Below are positions 24,150 through 35,699 of a stretch of DNA of 64,000 bases, piece after piece. The notes beneath the pieces were generated by a model. The model saw nothing but the letters and a program-made list of their open reading frames with translations. It was not told the origin of the DNA and did not search any database. The position numbers were made by a program, and so were the translations under genes. This DNA is from Odontocerum albicorne (Eukaryota; Arthropoda; Insecta; Trichoptera; Odontoceridae), in assembly GCA_949825065.1 (NCBI GenBank), contig OX463842.1:34154480-34218479 (forward strand). Reading direction: 5' to 3'. The first letter of the stretch is position 1; each line of letters begins with the position of its first letter.

Positions 24150-24235
24150 ACTGTGTACAATATGTCGGGTTAATTACCAAGTGGCAATATCTTCCGACCA
24201 ACCTTAAAAAGTTTTACAAAGTTTGGAGTGAAATA
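24150..24235 (-). mobile_element. SINE-A tail fragment
   Basis: Minus strand: 'aaggttggtcgga', 'gatattgccacttggtaa', 'aacccgaca', 'tgtacac'. Only the 3' half of the family is present. It lies 28 bases after the mariner. Confidence 0.65.
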
Positions 24236-24875
24236 GGGGGATTCACTTTATTAGTATACATAACAAAAATACAATATAACAAAAAAGCAACATATAAAAA
24301 ATTAATAGGGTCATCGATGTCAAAGGAGAAGGAAATGGAGATTGTGAAAAAATTATGGAAAATCAGAAAAAAATCACGCTTTGTCACTAAAGGCAGATGT
24401 AATGTTTTTAATTGTCTTTTTGAATTTCGTATGCCTGAATGGGGAGATTTGAAATCCTTAGGATAAAGAGTATTTTTTACGATGGTTAGCAGTGTTAGTC
24501 TTAGTTCTCCATGGATATTTTAGGTAATTTTAAACATGTATACGTAGTCTGGTGACTATTATTAAGTCTAATTCGTTTATACCGACAATTAAAGCTCTGA
24601 TTGAATAACAAAACGCTTTTATCTTATTCCTTCCAGCATAATTAGAGAAAGAGCGCCCTTGAAGAGAGTCTGCTCTCTAAACGATGCCATATAAATTACC
24701 ACTAATTATTATTGAAATACAAATCATTCACCACCAATTTATAAATGAAATATTCAATATATTTTTACTACTTTTTTGCTTTTAATATAATTGATATAGT
24801 TGACATTCTAAAACATGTAATTAATAATCATTTTGGATGTGAATATTTCTTTAATTTCACAATTATATTAATAAC
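24236..24875. other. No gene; includes a weak dispersed repeat
   Basis: The segment around 24645-24695 (gcgcccttgaagagagtctg, 'ctctctaaacgatgcc') recurs inverted near 54413-54445 and near 38885-38930. It is probably an unnamed dispersed repeat. No protein is recognised. Confidence 0.4.
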
Positions 24876-25125
24876 GAAAGTCTAACCACGAATGTTGACT
24901 ATAACCCCCATTAAAAAGTCTAACCACGAAAGTCTAACCACGAATGTTGACTATAACCCCCATTAAAAAGTCTAACCACGAAAGTCTAACCACGAATGTT
25001 GACTATAACCCCCATTAAAAAGTCTAACCACGAAAGTCTAACCACGAATGTTGACTATAACCCCCATTAAAAAGTCTAACCACGAAAGTCTAACCACGAA
25101 TGTTGACTATAACCCCCATTAAAAA
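24876..25125. repeat. Minisatellite, 52-bp unit, 5 copies
   Basis: Five nearly identical 52-bp units containing AGTCTAACCACGAATGTTGA, 'ctataacccccattaaaa', and an internal second 'agtctaaccacga'. Near-perfect identity indicates recent expansion. The units abut directly, with no unique spacers. Confidence 0.95.
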
Positions 25126-25559
25126 GAAAATAAAAATATTACGAAAATTCCTATAAGAGAGTTCGAGAAAGATAAAAAACCGTCAAAGCCTTCACAATAT
25201 CACGTGGCACCAGCGACATTATTCCAAGAAGAAGTTCTTCTTCAGCCCGCGGCTCTCCTTCGACATTTGCCAGAGCGGGCAATTTAAACTTGGCGGATTA
25301 ATCTATTGTCACTTGATTGAACCGCAAGGTGAAACTTTTAATTGGATGATTTAACTCACATTCAAATTAAATACCTTTTCTTAATAGCCACCCTAGGGGT
25401 GTGAACTAACTTTGCTTAAACCTTATTTGAAGGATGCTCCTAATATTGTTGTTAGAATCTATATTTTAGAAGATAAAAATCGCCTTTATAAATGATTTTG
25501 AGTATGCGATAATGACAATTATATATTTTTTTACTATTTATATTAATTGTATATTATTA
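25126..25559. other. Mostly unassigned; short GC-richer stretch at 25195-25340
   Basis: The minus strand of 25150-25300 is open for about 45 codons (pieces read FKLPALANVEGEPRAEEELL and PRDIVKALTVFY). I do not recognise the peptide. It could be an exon or a decayed element; no splice sites decide it. Confidence 0.3.
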
Positions 25560-25685
25560 TATTGTGTTGCGTTACACTATTGTTGTATAGAGTAACATTT
25601 GGCGGGCTTATTGCCATGTGTAAATTTCTTCAAACCAACCTGAAATAAATTTAAGAAAGCGCTAAGTGTAAACCAAACTGAAATA
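25560..25685 (-). mobile_element. SINE-A tail fragment
   Basis: Minus strand body and tail: 'cagtttggtttacacttag', a 'caggttggtttgaag' equivalent, 'cacatggcaataagcccgcc', and a 'actctatacaacaatagtgta' end. The tRNA head is missing. Confidence 0.75.
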
Positions 25686-25764
25686 TTTGGTTAAGATCTG
25701 AGCTTCAGAGGCAATTAAATTTTCAAAATATTATTTTGATTTTCGTTGTGAACTATGAACTTGA

Positions 25765-25915
25765 CGCCTTTCGTAACCCAGTTGGTAAGAGGACTGTCTT
25801 CCAGCTTGCAGGTTGTGGGTTTATTTCCGTTGAGTTCTTGTTTGTTTTTCACTTGAAGACTTTTGAACATTTTTCTAGGTGGTAAGGAAGAGATTGCCAT
25901 ATGTCAATTACCCCT
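25765..25915 (+). mobile_element. SINE-A copy
   Basis: Head 'cgtaacccagttggtaagag', anticodon region 'actgtcttccagcttg', B-box-like GTTGTGGGTTTATTTCC, then 'cacttgaagacttttgaaca', 'ttctaggtggtaagga' and 'gattgccatatgtcaatta'. Plus-strand partner to the inverted fragment at 25560. Confidence 0.8.
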
Positions 25916-26459
25916 CCACATTAAAATACAACTGTCATCTCGAAGATCTGTCAATTAAATTTATGTCAAATAATGAATTATTTTTGGAAACATTTCAAGT
26001 ATTATTTGTGTTTGTTGTACTTATACAAAAAAACTTTTATGAAATGTTCAATTTAAAGAAATTACACAATTCCTTTGAATTTTTATTGAATGAGAAAATA
26101 AATACACTGAGGGTTTGAAGGATTCTGCACACGTTGTAACGTGTGAATTGACTTTTATTTAAAATGACATGCAAAGGGCCTATCTGTCCTATTACGTTTG
26201 CAGGAAAGCAAATGAAACTTGTTTGTGATCGAAACGTGTTCTTTATTCGCTTAAGCTACAACCGATACGCCGAAAAGAGGAAGGTATTCAAATATTTTCG
26301 CATGAGAATATACGAGTGTATGTCAGTAAACGAGAAAGTGCCTATGTTGGGCTGGTTTAAGGTGCTTCCGAGGTCGGCATATAAACTCGACCTATTTTCA
26401 GATTTTAGAAAAATAAAACTTACATATTTGAAAGATTTTTGTTAAACGTATCATATAAT
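25916..26459. other. No recognisable gene
   Basis: Short plus-strand frames at 25879-26118 and 26164-26445 have no recognisable similarity and probably arose by chance. Confidence 0.4.
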
Positions 26460-26640
26460 CATGCCGTGGCCCTTGTACGTTAGGCAGAGAAAACAGATTT
26501 CAAAACATTTCATCCTCGCATACAACGTTCGCCTCATTCATACGTATCGTCATTCATAATCTTACATTATTCACTCTTCTCACATTATCTTATTTCAAAA
26601 TCTCGTCCACTTGATCCAGCTACGTTTATCATGGTAAAGT
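26460..26640 (-). pseudogene. Non-LTR retrotransposon 3' tail fragment
   Basis: The terminal 'ttgtacgttaggcagagaaaa' stretch and a following array of 'cattcatac' pieces match, in the same orientation, the 3' end of the RT relic at 52050-52950. Frames are too broken to read more than scraps. Confidence 0.5.
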
Positions 26641-26679
26641 TTGTAGAATTTTTAAATTTTTTGAACAAATTCCGTTTTT

Positions 26680-26835
26680 AAAAGAATAGATATGACCAAA
26701 GTCATAGGTATCCTTATACCCCCGATTACTAGGCGGAAAAAATACCTATGTCATTCAAGGGAAGTATCACAGTGTGGGGCTCGAATTGGCGACCATCCGC
26801 ACTGAAGTTCAGTGCGTTACCGGGCGGGCATGCAC
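26680..26835 (-). mobile_element. SINE-D fragment
   Basis: The minus strand starts with a tRNA-like head (GCCCGCCCGGTAACGCACTG and 'ggtcgccaattcgagcccc'), followed by 'acataggtattttttccgc' and a 'ataaggatacctatgacttt' tail. The same order is found at 37805-38200 and 50773-51110. Confidence 0.7.
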
Positions 26836-29209
26836 CTCAAATAAAATGATTATTTAAAAATAAAAACTTTAATTTTAAAAAATATCATAACATTTTCTTC
26901 AGCGACCACCTCCGTTTGATAAAATTTGATAAAATATTTGATAAAATGCTTGACTTAAATCTAATGGTTTGCGTCCAATTTTCGATAGAATAAAATTTCT
27001 CTCTCGTTTGATTTTTCATACAAATCATCATTTTTATTTTTCATACAAGGTGTTATTTTTTATATTTTTATATAAAGAATTTTTACACCCCTTATGATTA
27101 ATTTCAAGAAGTTTTCAAATTACATTAAGCTTGTCAGGTTGTATTATATACAACCGAAGTATAATACTACACAATTTAATACAATGTTGTGTAGTTTTTC
27201 TTCAAAAAACAAACATAACCACATATTTTCAATCAAAAAAGTAATAACTGTCATAGCTAAATAAAAAAAATTCGGGCTTGTACTAAATTAAACTTTTAAA
27301 AGTCAATATATTTCGTTACAAGGAAAAATAAATGCTTTTCATAAAGTCCACTGTAGTGTGAATTTCGAAGCTTTATCTCAGTAATTTTGGTCTGTTTCTC
27401 GTAAGGAACTTTTGTTTATGTATATTTTCCAAGTTTCCTTTTATTTATTACAGAATCTACGATCTTACTTTTCCAAAGTCCTTACTGGTTATTATCTGCA
27501 AATGTTTTTATTTTCAGGTTGTGTCAAGTTATTGCTTTTATTATTAAATATACTGTTTCGATTTACAACATTAATGTTAATTTAAATAATTTATTTACGA
27601 GTATATATTCTCAAAAAATATTATTAAATGTGCCTGGAAAAAGCGTGGCGATCGATACCTCTTCTAAAAAACACACATAACTGACAAGTAAATAATTCAA
27701 CCTTTAAACAATAGTCTCTTGTTTTTTTAACATGGATGATTTATTCTGATGTTGATTTAGCAATGTACAATCAAATGTCAGATCTTGAAAATTTTGAGGT
27801 ATGAATCTGGAAATCAAATATTATATAGGGATCCAAATAGAATGAGGAATTTATAGGATCCTTCACACAGATTGTCTAAGAATGTGCCTAAACGTGTGTT
27901 GATATGTATTTTACAACTAACAAAAAATAAAACCTCTGCAGAACTTGCTAAGCACAATAAGAGAAGTAAGATCTGGTACTTGGTATTAGTGTAAGGAGTA
28001 TGATGTAGTTCTCCACAAAGGAGAATGTTAACAGAATTACCATAGTTAATAAAATTACCAAAGTATTTTAAACAAATGAATCAGGTTTCATTACAATATT
28101 CTTAATATTTACTAAGATATACGAGTAGCAATTTCAGTAAACCCTTAACACAAATCAGAATTCCTCATAAAGAAGCCGGGTATTGAGAAAGGTTATCTTG
28201 ATTTCGATCGGGTCTTAATGTGTTTATAGTCGTAATAGTCATAATTTTTCGATATCTTAAAAAAATGTCTCTCAGTAACATAATTTGATGAACTTTTTTA
28301 TCCTACTCCAAAACATAATATTTTCAAGTAAGCGCACCCAAACGTTGGGTTTCAAAGGGTTTCGTAGTTGATTTAAACCTCGGTCTGATACTGGGTTACT
28401 TAAGATATGAAAACTGTATGAGAATCTTCATGTGTAGTCACAGTCATAATATTTTCATCAGTCTTCATCACATGTCATAAATTGAATAAGAGTTGCAGTG
28501 TCATCGAATAAAAAATGAAATCTCAACTTCAATCGAATCACTATCGGATGGTTTGAATACTTTCCCAACAATGTTGGTTATAATATTTGTTGAATGTATG
28601 AAACGGTAGACAGCTCCGTAAAAACAAGATTTGGTGCCAATAAAACACATCAAGATTTCGATATTTTTTTACAGACTTATTTTGTATTAGAAATATGAAA
28701 TAGGCAAAAGTTTATTTTTATCTGTAGCAATATTTAACTTCGCTACGAAATAGAATGAAGAATTTAATCTTCATTACAAGTACCCCAAGAATGAAAAGTT
28801 TACGCATATTGAAAGCGAAGATTATTATTTATTTTTTGTTTAAATTTATTTATTTATTTTTTCAAAACAGGCTTAGCCCAATTACATTGAAAAATACAAG
28901 ACATTAAAAAAGAAGAAAAATTACAGGGAAAATTTTTTTTTTTAAAATTATATAAAATAAAAAATAATGCATATGTATACAAACGAGTATTTACACACAA
29001 ACGTATGTTACATATATATCCAGTCACTTAAGTATGTTGATGAGTGCTTTCTAACGCGCTTAATATAAAACATTATCTTTATGGATGCTCTTTCAATTTA
29101 TTTACTTTTTCACGATTATTTTTTATCTATTACAAAATTGTTACGCTTCATGCCTGTTACTGTTTTCCATTTAAATCACATATTGAAGATTCAATACATT
29201 CTTATTTTA
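26836..29209. other. No recognisable gene; A+T-rich
   Basis: I find no coding, SINE or terminal-repeat signal. A small inverted repeat (ACTACACAA...TTGTGTAGT) lies near 27168-27200, and TACGAGTA octamers near 27598 and 28122. Confidence 0.45.
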
Positions 29210-29760
29210 CAGTAGATCTCAGTTATCTGCATCCGCGGTTTCACTTATCTGCGGTTGAGCTCTCACGACTTTTTTCTTCTTGCGGCGTATCAGTGCCACC
29301 AATGATAAAGGCAGGTCTGACAAAGATCTAAACATTCATCTCAAATTATCCACGAGATCAGTTGTGTTCTATCTCTCGTTGTAATCGCATCGCTCGCGGT
29401 ATCTCACAGTGTTTGTATTCAAATAACCCTTATTTAAATTAATAATGCCTCCGAAACACAAAAATAGTGATGATGATAGCTAAGAGAATGTCAATAGATT
29501 GCAATAAGTGAAAAGCTAAAAATTCCTAATTTAGTACGAAAAGAAAACTATCGCTCTCATTGCTAGAATGTATGGAAAAATTATTTTCGTGAAGTGTTAA
29601 AAAAAGAGATAGAAATTTGAGCTAGTTTTGCTGTTGCATCTCAAATTGTAAAGTTACACAAATGGAATGAAAAAAAGCTTGGAAATTGAGGAGATCGCGA
29701 ATTTCACCATCCGCGGCGGATGGGGCTCGAAACTTTTCCTCCGCGGATAACGGGGGACTG
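29210..29760 (+). mobile_element. Non-autonomous Tigger/pogo-like element with transposase remnant
   Basis: The left end (CAGTAGATCTCAGTTATC, then 'tgcatccgcgg') and the inverted right end (CAGTCCCCCGTTATCCGCGG) carry the GTTATC-x-GCGG terminal repeat typical of Tigger/pogo elements. A TA precedes the left end; the right flank reads CTA, so the duplication is imperfect. A start near 29444 (MPPKHKN) and broken frames further on contain KKTIALIARMYGK, VLKKEIEI and FAVASQIVKV-like pieces. These match the N-terminal centromere-protein-B-like DNA-binding region of Tigger transposases. The DDE domain is absent. At 551 bp it is an internally deleted copy. Confidence 0.82.
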
Positions 29761-31064
29761 CTAAGAATAGGTACCATCATTGGTACAAATCGTTACAAAA
29801 GTCCTTTACATTTATTAACATCGACAATTTATGTTAGTTGACCTCTCAAAATATTTTTTCATAATTTTTCTTTTTACAATTGTATTTTTCTCGTTTTAAT
29901 TTATTTTCATATTGAAATGAAAAAGAGGTATCAATTTTTTTTATGTCATAAATAATAAAATAAAAAACCTATTGAAAGTTAATTCACACGCCGCTATTAG
30001 TGACGGGTCTATTAGGTGAAACCGTAGAATGACGCATGCATTTTGATTAACTATGGCTTCAACTGACGAATACCTTGTAAGAAACATGAAAGAACTCGAA
30101 TACGCCAAATATTAAGAAAAAAACATTTTAAACTTATCTTATACTGCATCAAGTACTTAATTTGTAATGTATATTTAATAATTAATAAGTTCTGTTTTAT
30201 TATTTTTAATTAGCATAGATAATTTAAAATGAATCAAATGAAGTATGAATCTACCTTTTTTTATGTAATGTATGTTTTTCACTTACAATGGATACACGTG
30301 TAAGTGAGATGTGTTCGAAAAAAAAAATTCGGTAATTCTCTCAACTTAAAAATAAACCAGTAAAACAAGTAGTAATTAAAGTATTTCGCGCACGAAAATA
30401 ATTTGACGATTTACATTCAATTAACGCTTATAATATATACTTATGATAAAGGAAAATTCTCATGATTAAGCGAGACTCTTATCCTGCGGATATAATACGC
30501 CTGTACATGTATTATTTTATTTTGTACATGCTATTGCATTTTATTTTGAGATATCAAATCCAAAGTTCCGATGAATAGGAGATCCACAAGTTCCAAGACG
30601 ATCATTGGATTCAATATGTTGCTGTTCCTTATTTGGAAGATTATTTTGCTTAATGGCGCTTTAAGAATTTATGGTAAGTAACTTGTAAGCTAGAAAAGAT
30701 AAGTTCATATGTAATACGATTTACAAGCGAAATCTGGTAATCTACACCATCGTGAATTGAGATTGTTTTAGATGCCGTATTTACGAACTGAGCTATTAAG
30801 AGCATCACCACTTGTACACGAAATGACCTTATTGATTGATTTTTCTAATACTTTTTTATTTAAATTGAGAATTGAGCTTCTTAATAAACTTTACAGAAAA
30901 ACTAAGCCAGTCCACAGAAAAGCTTGAGAAGCATTGTTCCTTTTATAATAATTGTTAGATTTTTATCTCTTTAATTTTTTTGTACTATCCATTTTAGTCG
31001 CTGTAATTTCATTAAATATGTATCAAATATAAAATAAAATAAATAAAAACCAGTTCGAAAATGA
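29761..31064. other. No recognisable gene; A+T-rich
   Basis: Nothing supported on either strand. Confidence 0.45.
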
Positions 31065-31140
31065 TTCTGTCAGGAATCAAAACTGGGTCGTTCACTTGCC
31101 TAGCATGAATGCTAACCGTTAGACTACGGTCGCCGATATT
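31065..31140 (-). mobile_element. SINE-C head (tRNA-like)
   Basis: The minus strand reads GCGACCGTAGTCTAACGGTT, then 'agcattcatgctaggcaagt' and 'gttttgattcctgacag', followed by a 'cgaactggttttta' body. It is nearly the same as the plus-strand copy at 44775. The A-box region and a diverged B box are present, but it lacks a normal tRNA acceptor stem, so I take it as a SINE rather than a tRNA gene. Confidence 0.65.
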
Positions 31141-32160
31141 ATGTTCCATATTCCGATCATATTCCAGTCTCTAAAATTAACCCAAGTATCTTATGGAAAA
31201 AGGTTAAGCAAAATATTGAAGAATCTTCAGTCAATGTTAAATGAGGTTTAGTTAATATATGTAATATAAAAATACCGACTACCTCTGGGTTAAATTCGTT
31301 TAAATTTACAAAACCCAAAATAAAATCGTTTATGTTTATCAAATCAGCGAACATTTCAATCGCAAAGAAATTAAAAGTCGCCATTTGATCAGAAATCGAC
31401 CCCGTGACTTGATTTATTGACATTCCTGTTGTGGTAAACAAACACTACCCATCTTTGCTGGGCCAAATCGAATCAAAATAATCGTATGTTATAAGTCCCT
31501 CTGTAGGAAAGATATCGTAACCATTATTATATAAAATTAACTCTAATTGTACAGGTCATATATTTTTTGTATCAAAAAAATATTAATTTGATAATCTTTT
31601 TATTGATTTATAGAAGCCATCAGGTTTACGCCGAGTTTCACGTAAGCCAGTTTGACTTTTTACGAAAACCGAGCTAAGGTCTGAAAATTAATTTAACTTT
31701 CGTTAGATCTTCACATTTTTAAAAAAATAGTTCATTTTTTAATCAACTAATATTACATTTAGGTAGACAGGATAGAACGTCAATCTTTCCTACCACATCA
31801 TACGTTCTTTATATCGTCCACATGCATATAGCTTTTTGTTTTTGAGGTAAGAACCTTTACTTTTACTAAAAATCATTCATTTTGTCCAATCATTTTGTAG
31901 ATTTTTTCGTCACGTTCAAACGTTGATCTGTCTTTCATTAATATAACCAAAATGTCCAAATTATTTTAGCGGATTTTTTCTACCTATTCAAAACATAAAT
32001 CCTTAGTTTGTTATTTTATTCAAAGTAGTGATTATTTATCATAATTAAAAATACGACCTAAAGACTCCCATGCTACTGATGAATTAGATTAAAAACATTT
32101 TTTTTGGAAAATGTCAGTATCTACATTAGGAAAGGTTGAGGACACGAGTATTTTGTTGTA
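31141..32160. other. No recognised gene
   Basis: Both strands of 31157-31450 have partly open frames (minus 31157-31441; plus pieces such as TSGLNSFKFTKPKIKSFMF separated by stops). I recognise neither. It could be a decayed element. Confidence 0.35.
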
Positions 32161-32425
32161 ACACATTCATCCCGTTTTCTCTGCTTGGTGGCGTATCATC
32201 GTTTTTTTCGACTGTTACCAACTTAACATATTCATACCGTTTTCTCTGCTTGGTGGCGTATGACCGTTTTTTCGACCGTTACCAACTTCACATATTCATC
32301 CCGTTTTCTCTGTTTGGTGGCGTATCATCGTTTTTTTCGATCGTTACCAACTTCATATATTCATGCCGTTTTCTCTGCTTGGTGGCGTATCATCGTTTTT
32401 TCGACCGTTACCAGCTTCACGTACA
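32161..32425. repeat. Minisatellite, ~65-bp unit, 4 copies
   Basis: Four copies of a 64-65-bp unit with CCGTTTTCTCTGCTTGGTGG and 'cgtatcatcgttttttcgac'. Overlapping open frames across it result from the repetition. Confidence 0.93.
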
Positions 32426-33294
32426 TATATATTATATGTCATTTGACAAGTCATATTATAGCAGATATTTTAATGAAACTTTGTGTTGCTAAAATATCTG
32501 CTGTAATGTTACTTAAGTGAGGTGAAACCCGGCAAGTGTAAATTTTTAAAGGTGTCAAATAAAGAACATCTACTTTATGATATATTTTTTACTTCAGAAT
32601 AGGCCAAAATGCTTCTCAACCTTGGGCATAAAATAATGTTACACTGGAGCAATTATTTTAAATTCAGAATGTACAACTTAATTTTATCTTTAATTTTTAC
32701 TTGAAATGTTGATATTATAGCTGCATCTCGTATTGGACGGTCTGTCACTATAGACGTGCTTCTCAAATAAGTCCCCGGAGCTATACTAGAGAGAAATCCT
32801 TCAGCTACTAAAAATATGTAAGAAGGTCGTCGATCAAAATGACATATAGATAATTGATATAACTTATTTATAAATTTACAATAAAATGGTTTTAAAACTG
32901 CTAAAAAACGAGACGAATATATGTTACAACCCAATATAATTAGGCTAATAGAAGAAAATGCCTCCCTATTTTCTTAAAAGGAGGTTCTACTAATGACTTG
33001 TTTTTTTTATTCAATCCACTTATTTTGATTTTGTTTTTATGTATTTATCTGACCTTGTATAACTATTATAAGAGCCAAATTAAATTGCAGACAATGCTAA
33101 TAACACACGTATCCTAATGGTAGTACACTGTAACCTGATGGTTACGAGTATAGGCCCTAATGATGGCTGAATGAAAAAATTTACCAATAAAAGTGCAGTA
33201 CAAATCAATAAACAATTTCCATATTGAAGAAAGAGGATAATTAACGTTTATAATAAATTATTTAATTGACAGATGAATTCGATTAATTGCATCA
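32426..33294. other. No recognised gene
   Basis: An imperfect hairpin (AGCAGATATTTTA...TAAAATATCTGCT) spans about 32459-32505. The minus-strand frame at 32653-32934 has no recognisable similarity. Confidence 0.4.
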
Positions 33295-33560
33295 CTAAAC
33301 CCACGCACAATGTTCCTGGAGATGTGATGTCAGCGACAGTGTACCTAGGGCGACAGGCCGGGCCGCCATCCTGCAGGATGGCTCGGGGTAATGGGATTTT
33401 AATCTTCCAGGATCCAGGTGTGGGGAGCGTTGGGAGGACGGGATCATAGTCCGCTTTCGTCGGATTGGAAAATAAATCCTGCACTATGAATGAAAGCAGT
33501 TTCCAATTGAATGAAGAAATTAAGTTTTGTCGATTGTGTATGCGAAAAAAAAATGTCTAA
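33295..33560. other. GC-rich segment, possible exon or 5' end of a gene
   Basis: Bases 33295-33480 are strikingly G+C-rich for this window. Just downstream on the plus strand, an ATG at 33486 opens a 24-residue frame that includes EEIKFCRLCMRKKN and stops in an A-rich stretch near 33555. C-R-L-C is how the ZAD zinc-finger domain of insect C2H2 proteins begins, so a first exon of such a gene is conceivable. No further ZAD cysteines and no strong donor site can be seen. The minus strand of the GC-rich part is also open (33248-33484). Confidence 0.25.
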
Positions 33561-33724
33561 ACACTCTATGACTAAACACGTTCCGAGATATGATCTATTT
33601 CTAAGCAAGTGGAGTACTTGTAGATTAAATTATGTTTCATTTAATTTTATATATAATACAGGTTTTAACTAAATAACATTAAACAAAATGTGTAACATAA
33701 GAAAAAAAAATAGATAAAAGTGTA

Positions 33725-34175
33725 TACATACATACCTTCACGCCGTTTCCCTGCTAGGGAAGGCAGAGAAGACAGAGCACCAGAATTTCCCATTTCGATA
33801 CATATGCTCAACATTCATACAGCTTCTACTACATCCATACACTTTTTCATACAAATCCTACGATATCTCTGACTCTCTACGTTTAAATATTCCAAAATAC
33901 TATTAATTTGATTTAACAATACTTTTCTTGGTCTTCGTCTACCACGTCTCCCACTCACATTTGCACTATATATTTACACATATGTGTATTTGCACATATG
34001 TGTCTTGTTAGATTTTCTTCATTCATTCGTTCTACAAACCTAAGCCATCTCAAATTGCTCTTCTTCGTCATACTCAGCACATCAGTCTTAAGTTCACGTT
34101 AATCTCTAATAATTTCGTTCTGTATTGTCATATATTGTTACCTCATGTTTTATTCTAAGTACACGTATTTCTACA
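33725..34175 (-). pseudogene. Decayed non-LTR retrotransposon C-terminal tail
   Basis: The orientation and landmarks match the 52050 relic: a 3' end with 'ccctgctagggaaggcagag', a 'catacagcttctactacatc' stretch, 'ttctttggtcttcgtctaccac' in place of the Gly-Arg-Arg-x-Arg-Arg segment, and 'ttctacaaacctaagccatctc' in place of the RWLRFVERM-like segment. The frame is heavily broken. Confidence 0.5.
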
Positions 34176-34189
34176 GTGCTTATTCGTGT

Positions 34190-34390
34190 CCTTTCAGTAT
34201 TTTTCTACCACACGTGAAGATGCAATAACACTCGCACACGTTTAATACGCGCGGGAATATTGTTATCAGATGAACTCGACCATATTGGAACCAATTATTT
34301 CGTGTAACATCGAAACTCAACCCCAAAATTCCTGGACGGAAGTCAAGCGCCTTACCATTTAAAACACAGAGGTCGCCAGCGTCGGACATT
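34190..34390 (-). mobile_element. SINE-B copy, 5' part
   Basis: Minus strand: a tRNA-like head ('gcgacctctgtgttttaaat', 'ggtaaggcgcttgacttcc', 'ttggggttgagtttcgatg') and the family body 'ttggttccaatatggtcgag', then 'cgcgcgtattaaacgtgtgc'. The family's 3' tail is missing. Confidence 0.7.
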
Positions 34391-34679
34391 TAATATGAAC
34401 GTTTTGTTATATCGCTACAGCACAAAATTGTCTGTTTTGAAAGGTATTTTTTACTCTGAATTATACAAGAAAACGAGCGCATACCTTGAAACCAATTTAA
34501 AACATCTTATTTCATTACGCAACAAATTGTTGACAAATACGAGTAGAAATCGACGTATTTTAACAAAAAGAATCCAACTTATGTTACAAAATGCTTTTTT
34601 TTAATTTCTGATTTCGAATTAAGCATAATTTTATGTGCAAAGATGAAATAAGTTCACAAATCATCCTAGTGTATGTGGA

Positions 34680-35175
34680 CTCTTCTTTTACCTGGCCTTA
34701 TCTCATCCATTTGGGGTGGGCTGCTTGGATCTTTTTCCTCCATCTTTCACGATCTCGCCAATCACTCGGAAAAGATCCAAGTCTCATCATGTTCTCCTCC
34801 ACTTTCTTGGGTTTGCTTCTGTATCTATTATATTAGCGAGTTCTCAATTCGTGGCTGTCTTTAGCGTAGAACCTTCATCCCGCCGCTGCACGTGCTCATG
34901 CCAGCATAGTTATGCTTCCCGGGCTTTACCTACTATTGGCGTCACGTTAATTGTTCCGCGAATTCGTTAATTTGTTAATTTAGGATCTTATCAATCTAGT
35001 GACATCTGGTGATCACCGTAGCATACGCATCTCCGCGACATGCATCAGTTGTTTATCTTTTTCCTAAGAGCTCAACACTTAGCTCCATGTAGTATAGCGG
35101 GTCTGATGACTGTCTTGTAGATCTTGGTCTTAAGCTTTATCGGTAGCCTTCTGTCTTAGTATGGATGGATTGCCT
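34680..35175 (-). pseudogene. Non-LTR retrotransposon reverse transcriptase C-terminal relic
   Basis: Minus-strand frames, in order from 35175 downward: RLPIKLKTKIYKTVIRPAIL and HGAKC (the thumb 'KLKxKxYKTVIRPxxLYGxExW' motif), then LRKKINN, VTPIVGKAR-like residues, WHEHVQRRDEGSTLKTATN, and finally KKVEENMMRLGSFPSDWRDR with WRKKIQAAHPKWMR before a stop near 34690. This is the common 'RDRxxWRKxIxxADPxxxR' ending of arthropod endonuclease-RT proteins. Several stops and frame shifts separate the pieces, and the catalytic palm is absent. Confidence 0.8.
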
Positions 35176-35239
35176 ATTTAAAAAAAACATCAAGCTAGTG
35201 AATTCCGCATCAGCCCTAGTCAAATAAGTCACGATTTCC

Positions 35240-35615
35240 GTGGTATAGTTAGTAAGATACCTATATACCAGACCGGGGCTTGTGGGTTCGATTACCGTTC
35301 TTAGCAAGCTTTAACAATAATGTTTGTATTATATGGTATAACACATTTATTATATAACACTAACGAGTAAGTAAAAACTAGACTGAAACTTTTTTTTAAA
35401 TAAATTGGGTTCCAATGAGAATCGAATCCATAACTCTCGGGCTGGAAGACAGACGTCTTACCGGCTAGACCATGGAGGCTGTCACGGGGATAGCTCCAGT
35501 CTGGTTTTCACTCAAGGCCTTTTTAACACCTTTTTGGTTGGTTGGAAAATATTGTCTAATGGTTATATATCCTCCAGGTTGAACTGTACACAACGCAAGT
35601 GTAATAGAATAAAAG
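35240..35615. mobile_element. SINE-A cluster with head and tail in opposite orientations
   Basis: Three pieces: a plus-strand head at 35240-35330 ('ttccgtggtatagttagtaa', GTGGGTTCGATTACC); a minus-strand head at 35365-35480 (GGTCTAGCCGGTAAGACGTC, GGATTCGATTCTCATTGG) running as far as the 'cagtctagtttttac' body motif; and a plus-strand tail at 35487-35615 that starts at the same motif (TCCAGTCTGGTTTTCACTC) and continues to the end of the family. The second and third pieces together make one element with its 5' part inverted. Confidence 0.8.
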
Positions 35616-35699
35616 AATACATAACCTAGCAAAGCGACATAATTTTTCCTTAAATATCTCTGAACAGTTTAATTTTTACATTCATATGGTACACTTCAA

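Noticed and set aside
24876..25125. CRISPR-like array
   Set aside because: Units are identical end to end with no unique spacers, no leader and no cas genes, in a eukaryotic transposon-rich context. It is a minisatellite. The same holds for the 14588 and 44258 arrays.
31157..31441. Minus-strand 94-residue frame
   Set aside because: No recognisable domain, and the plus strand of the same DNA is nearly as open. Kept only as an unassigned region.
32136..32520. Overlapping plus-strand frames with repeated FSLCLVAYHRFF-like residues
   Set aside because: They come from the 65-bp minisatellite read in two frames.
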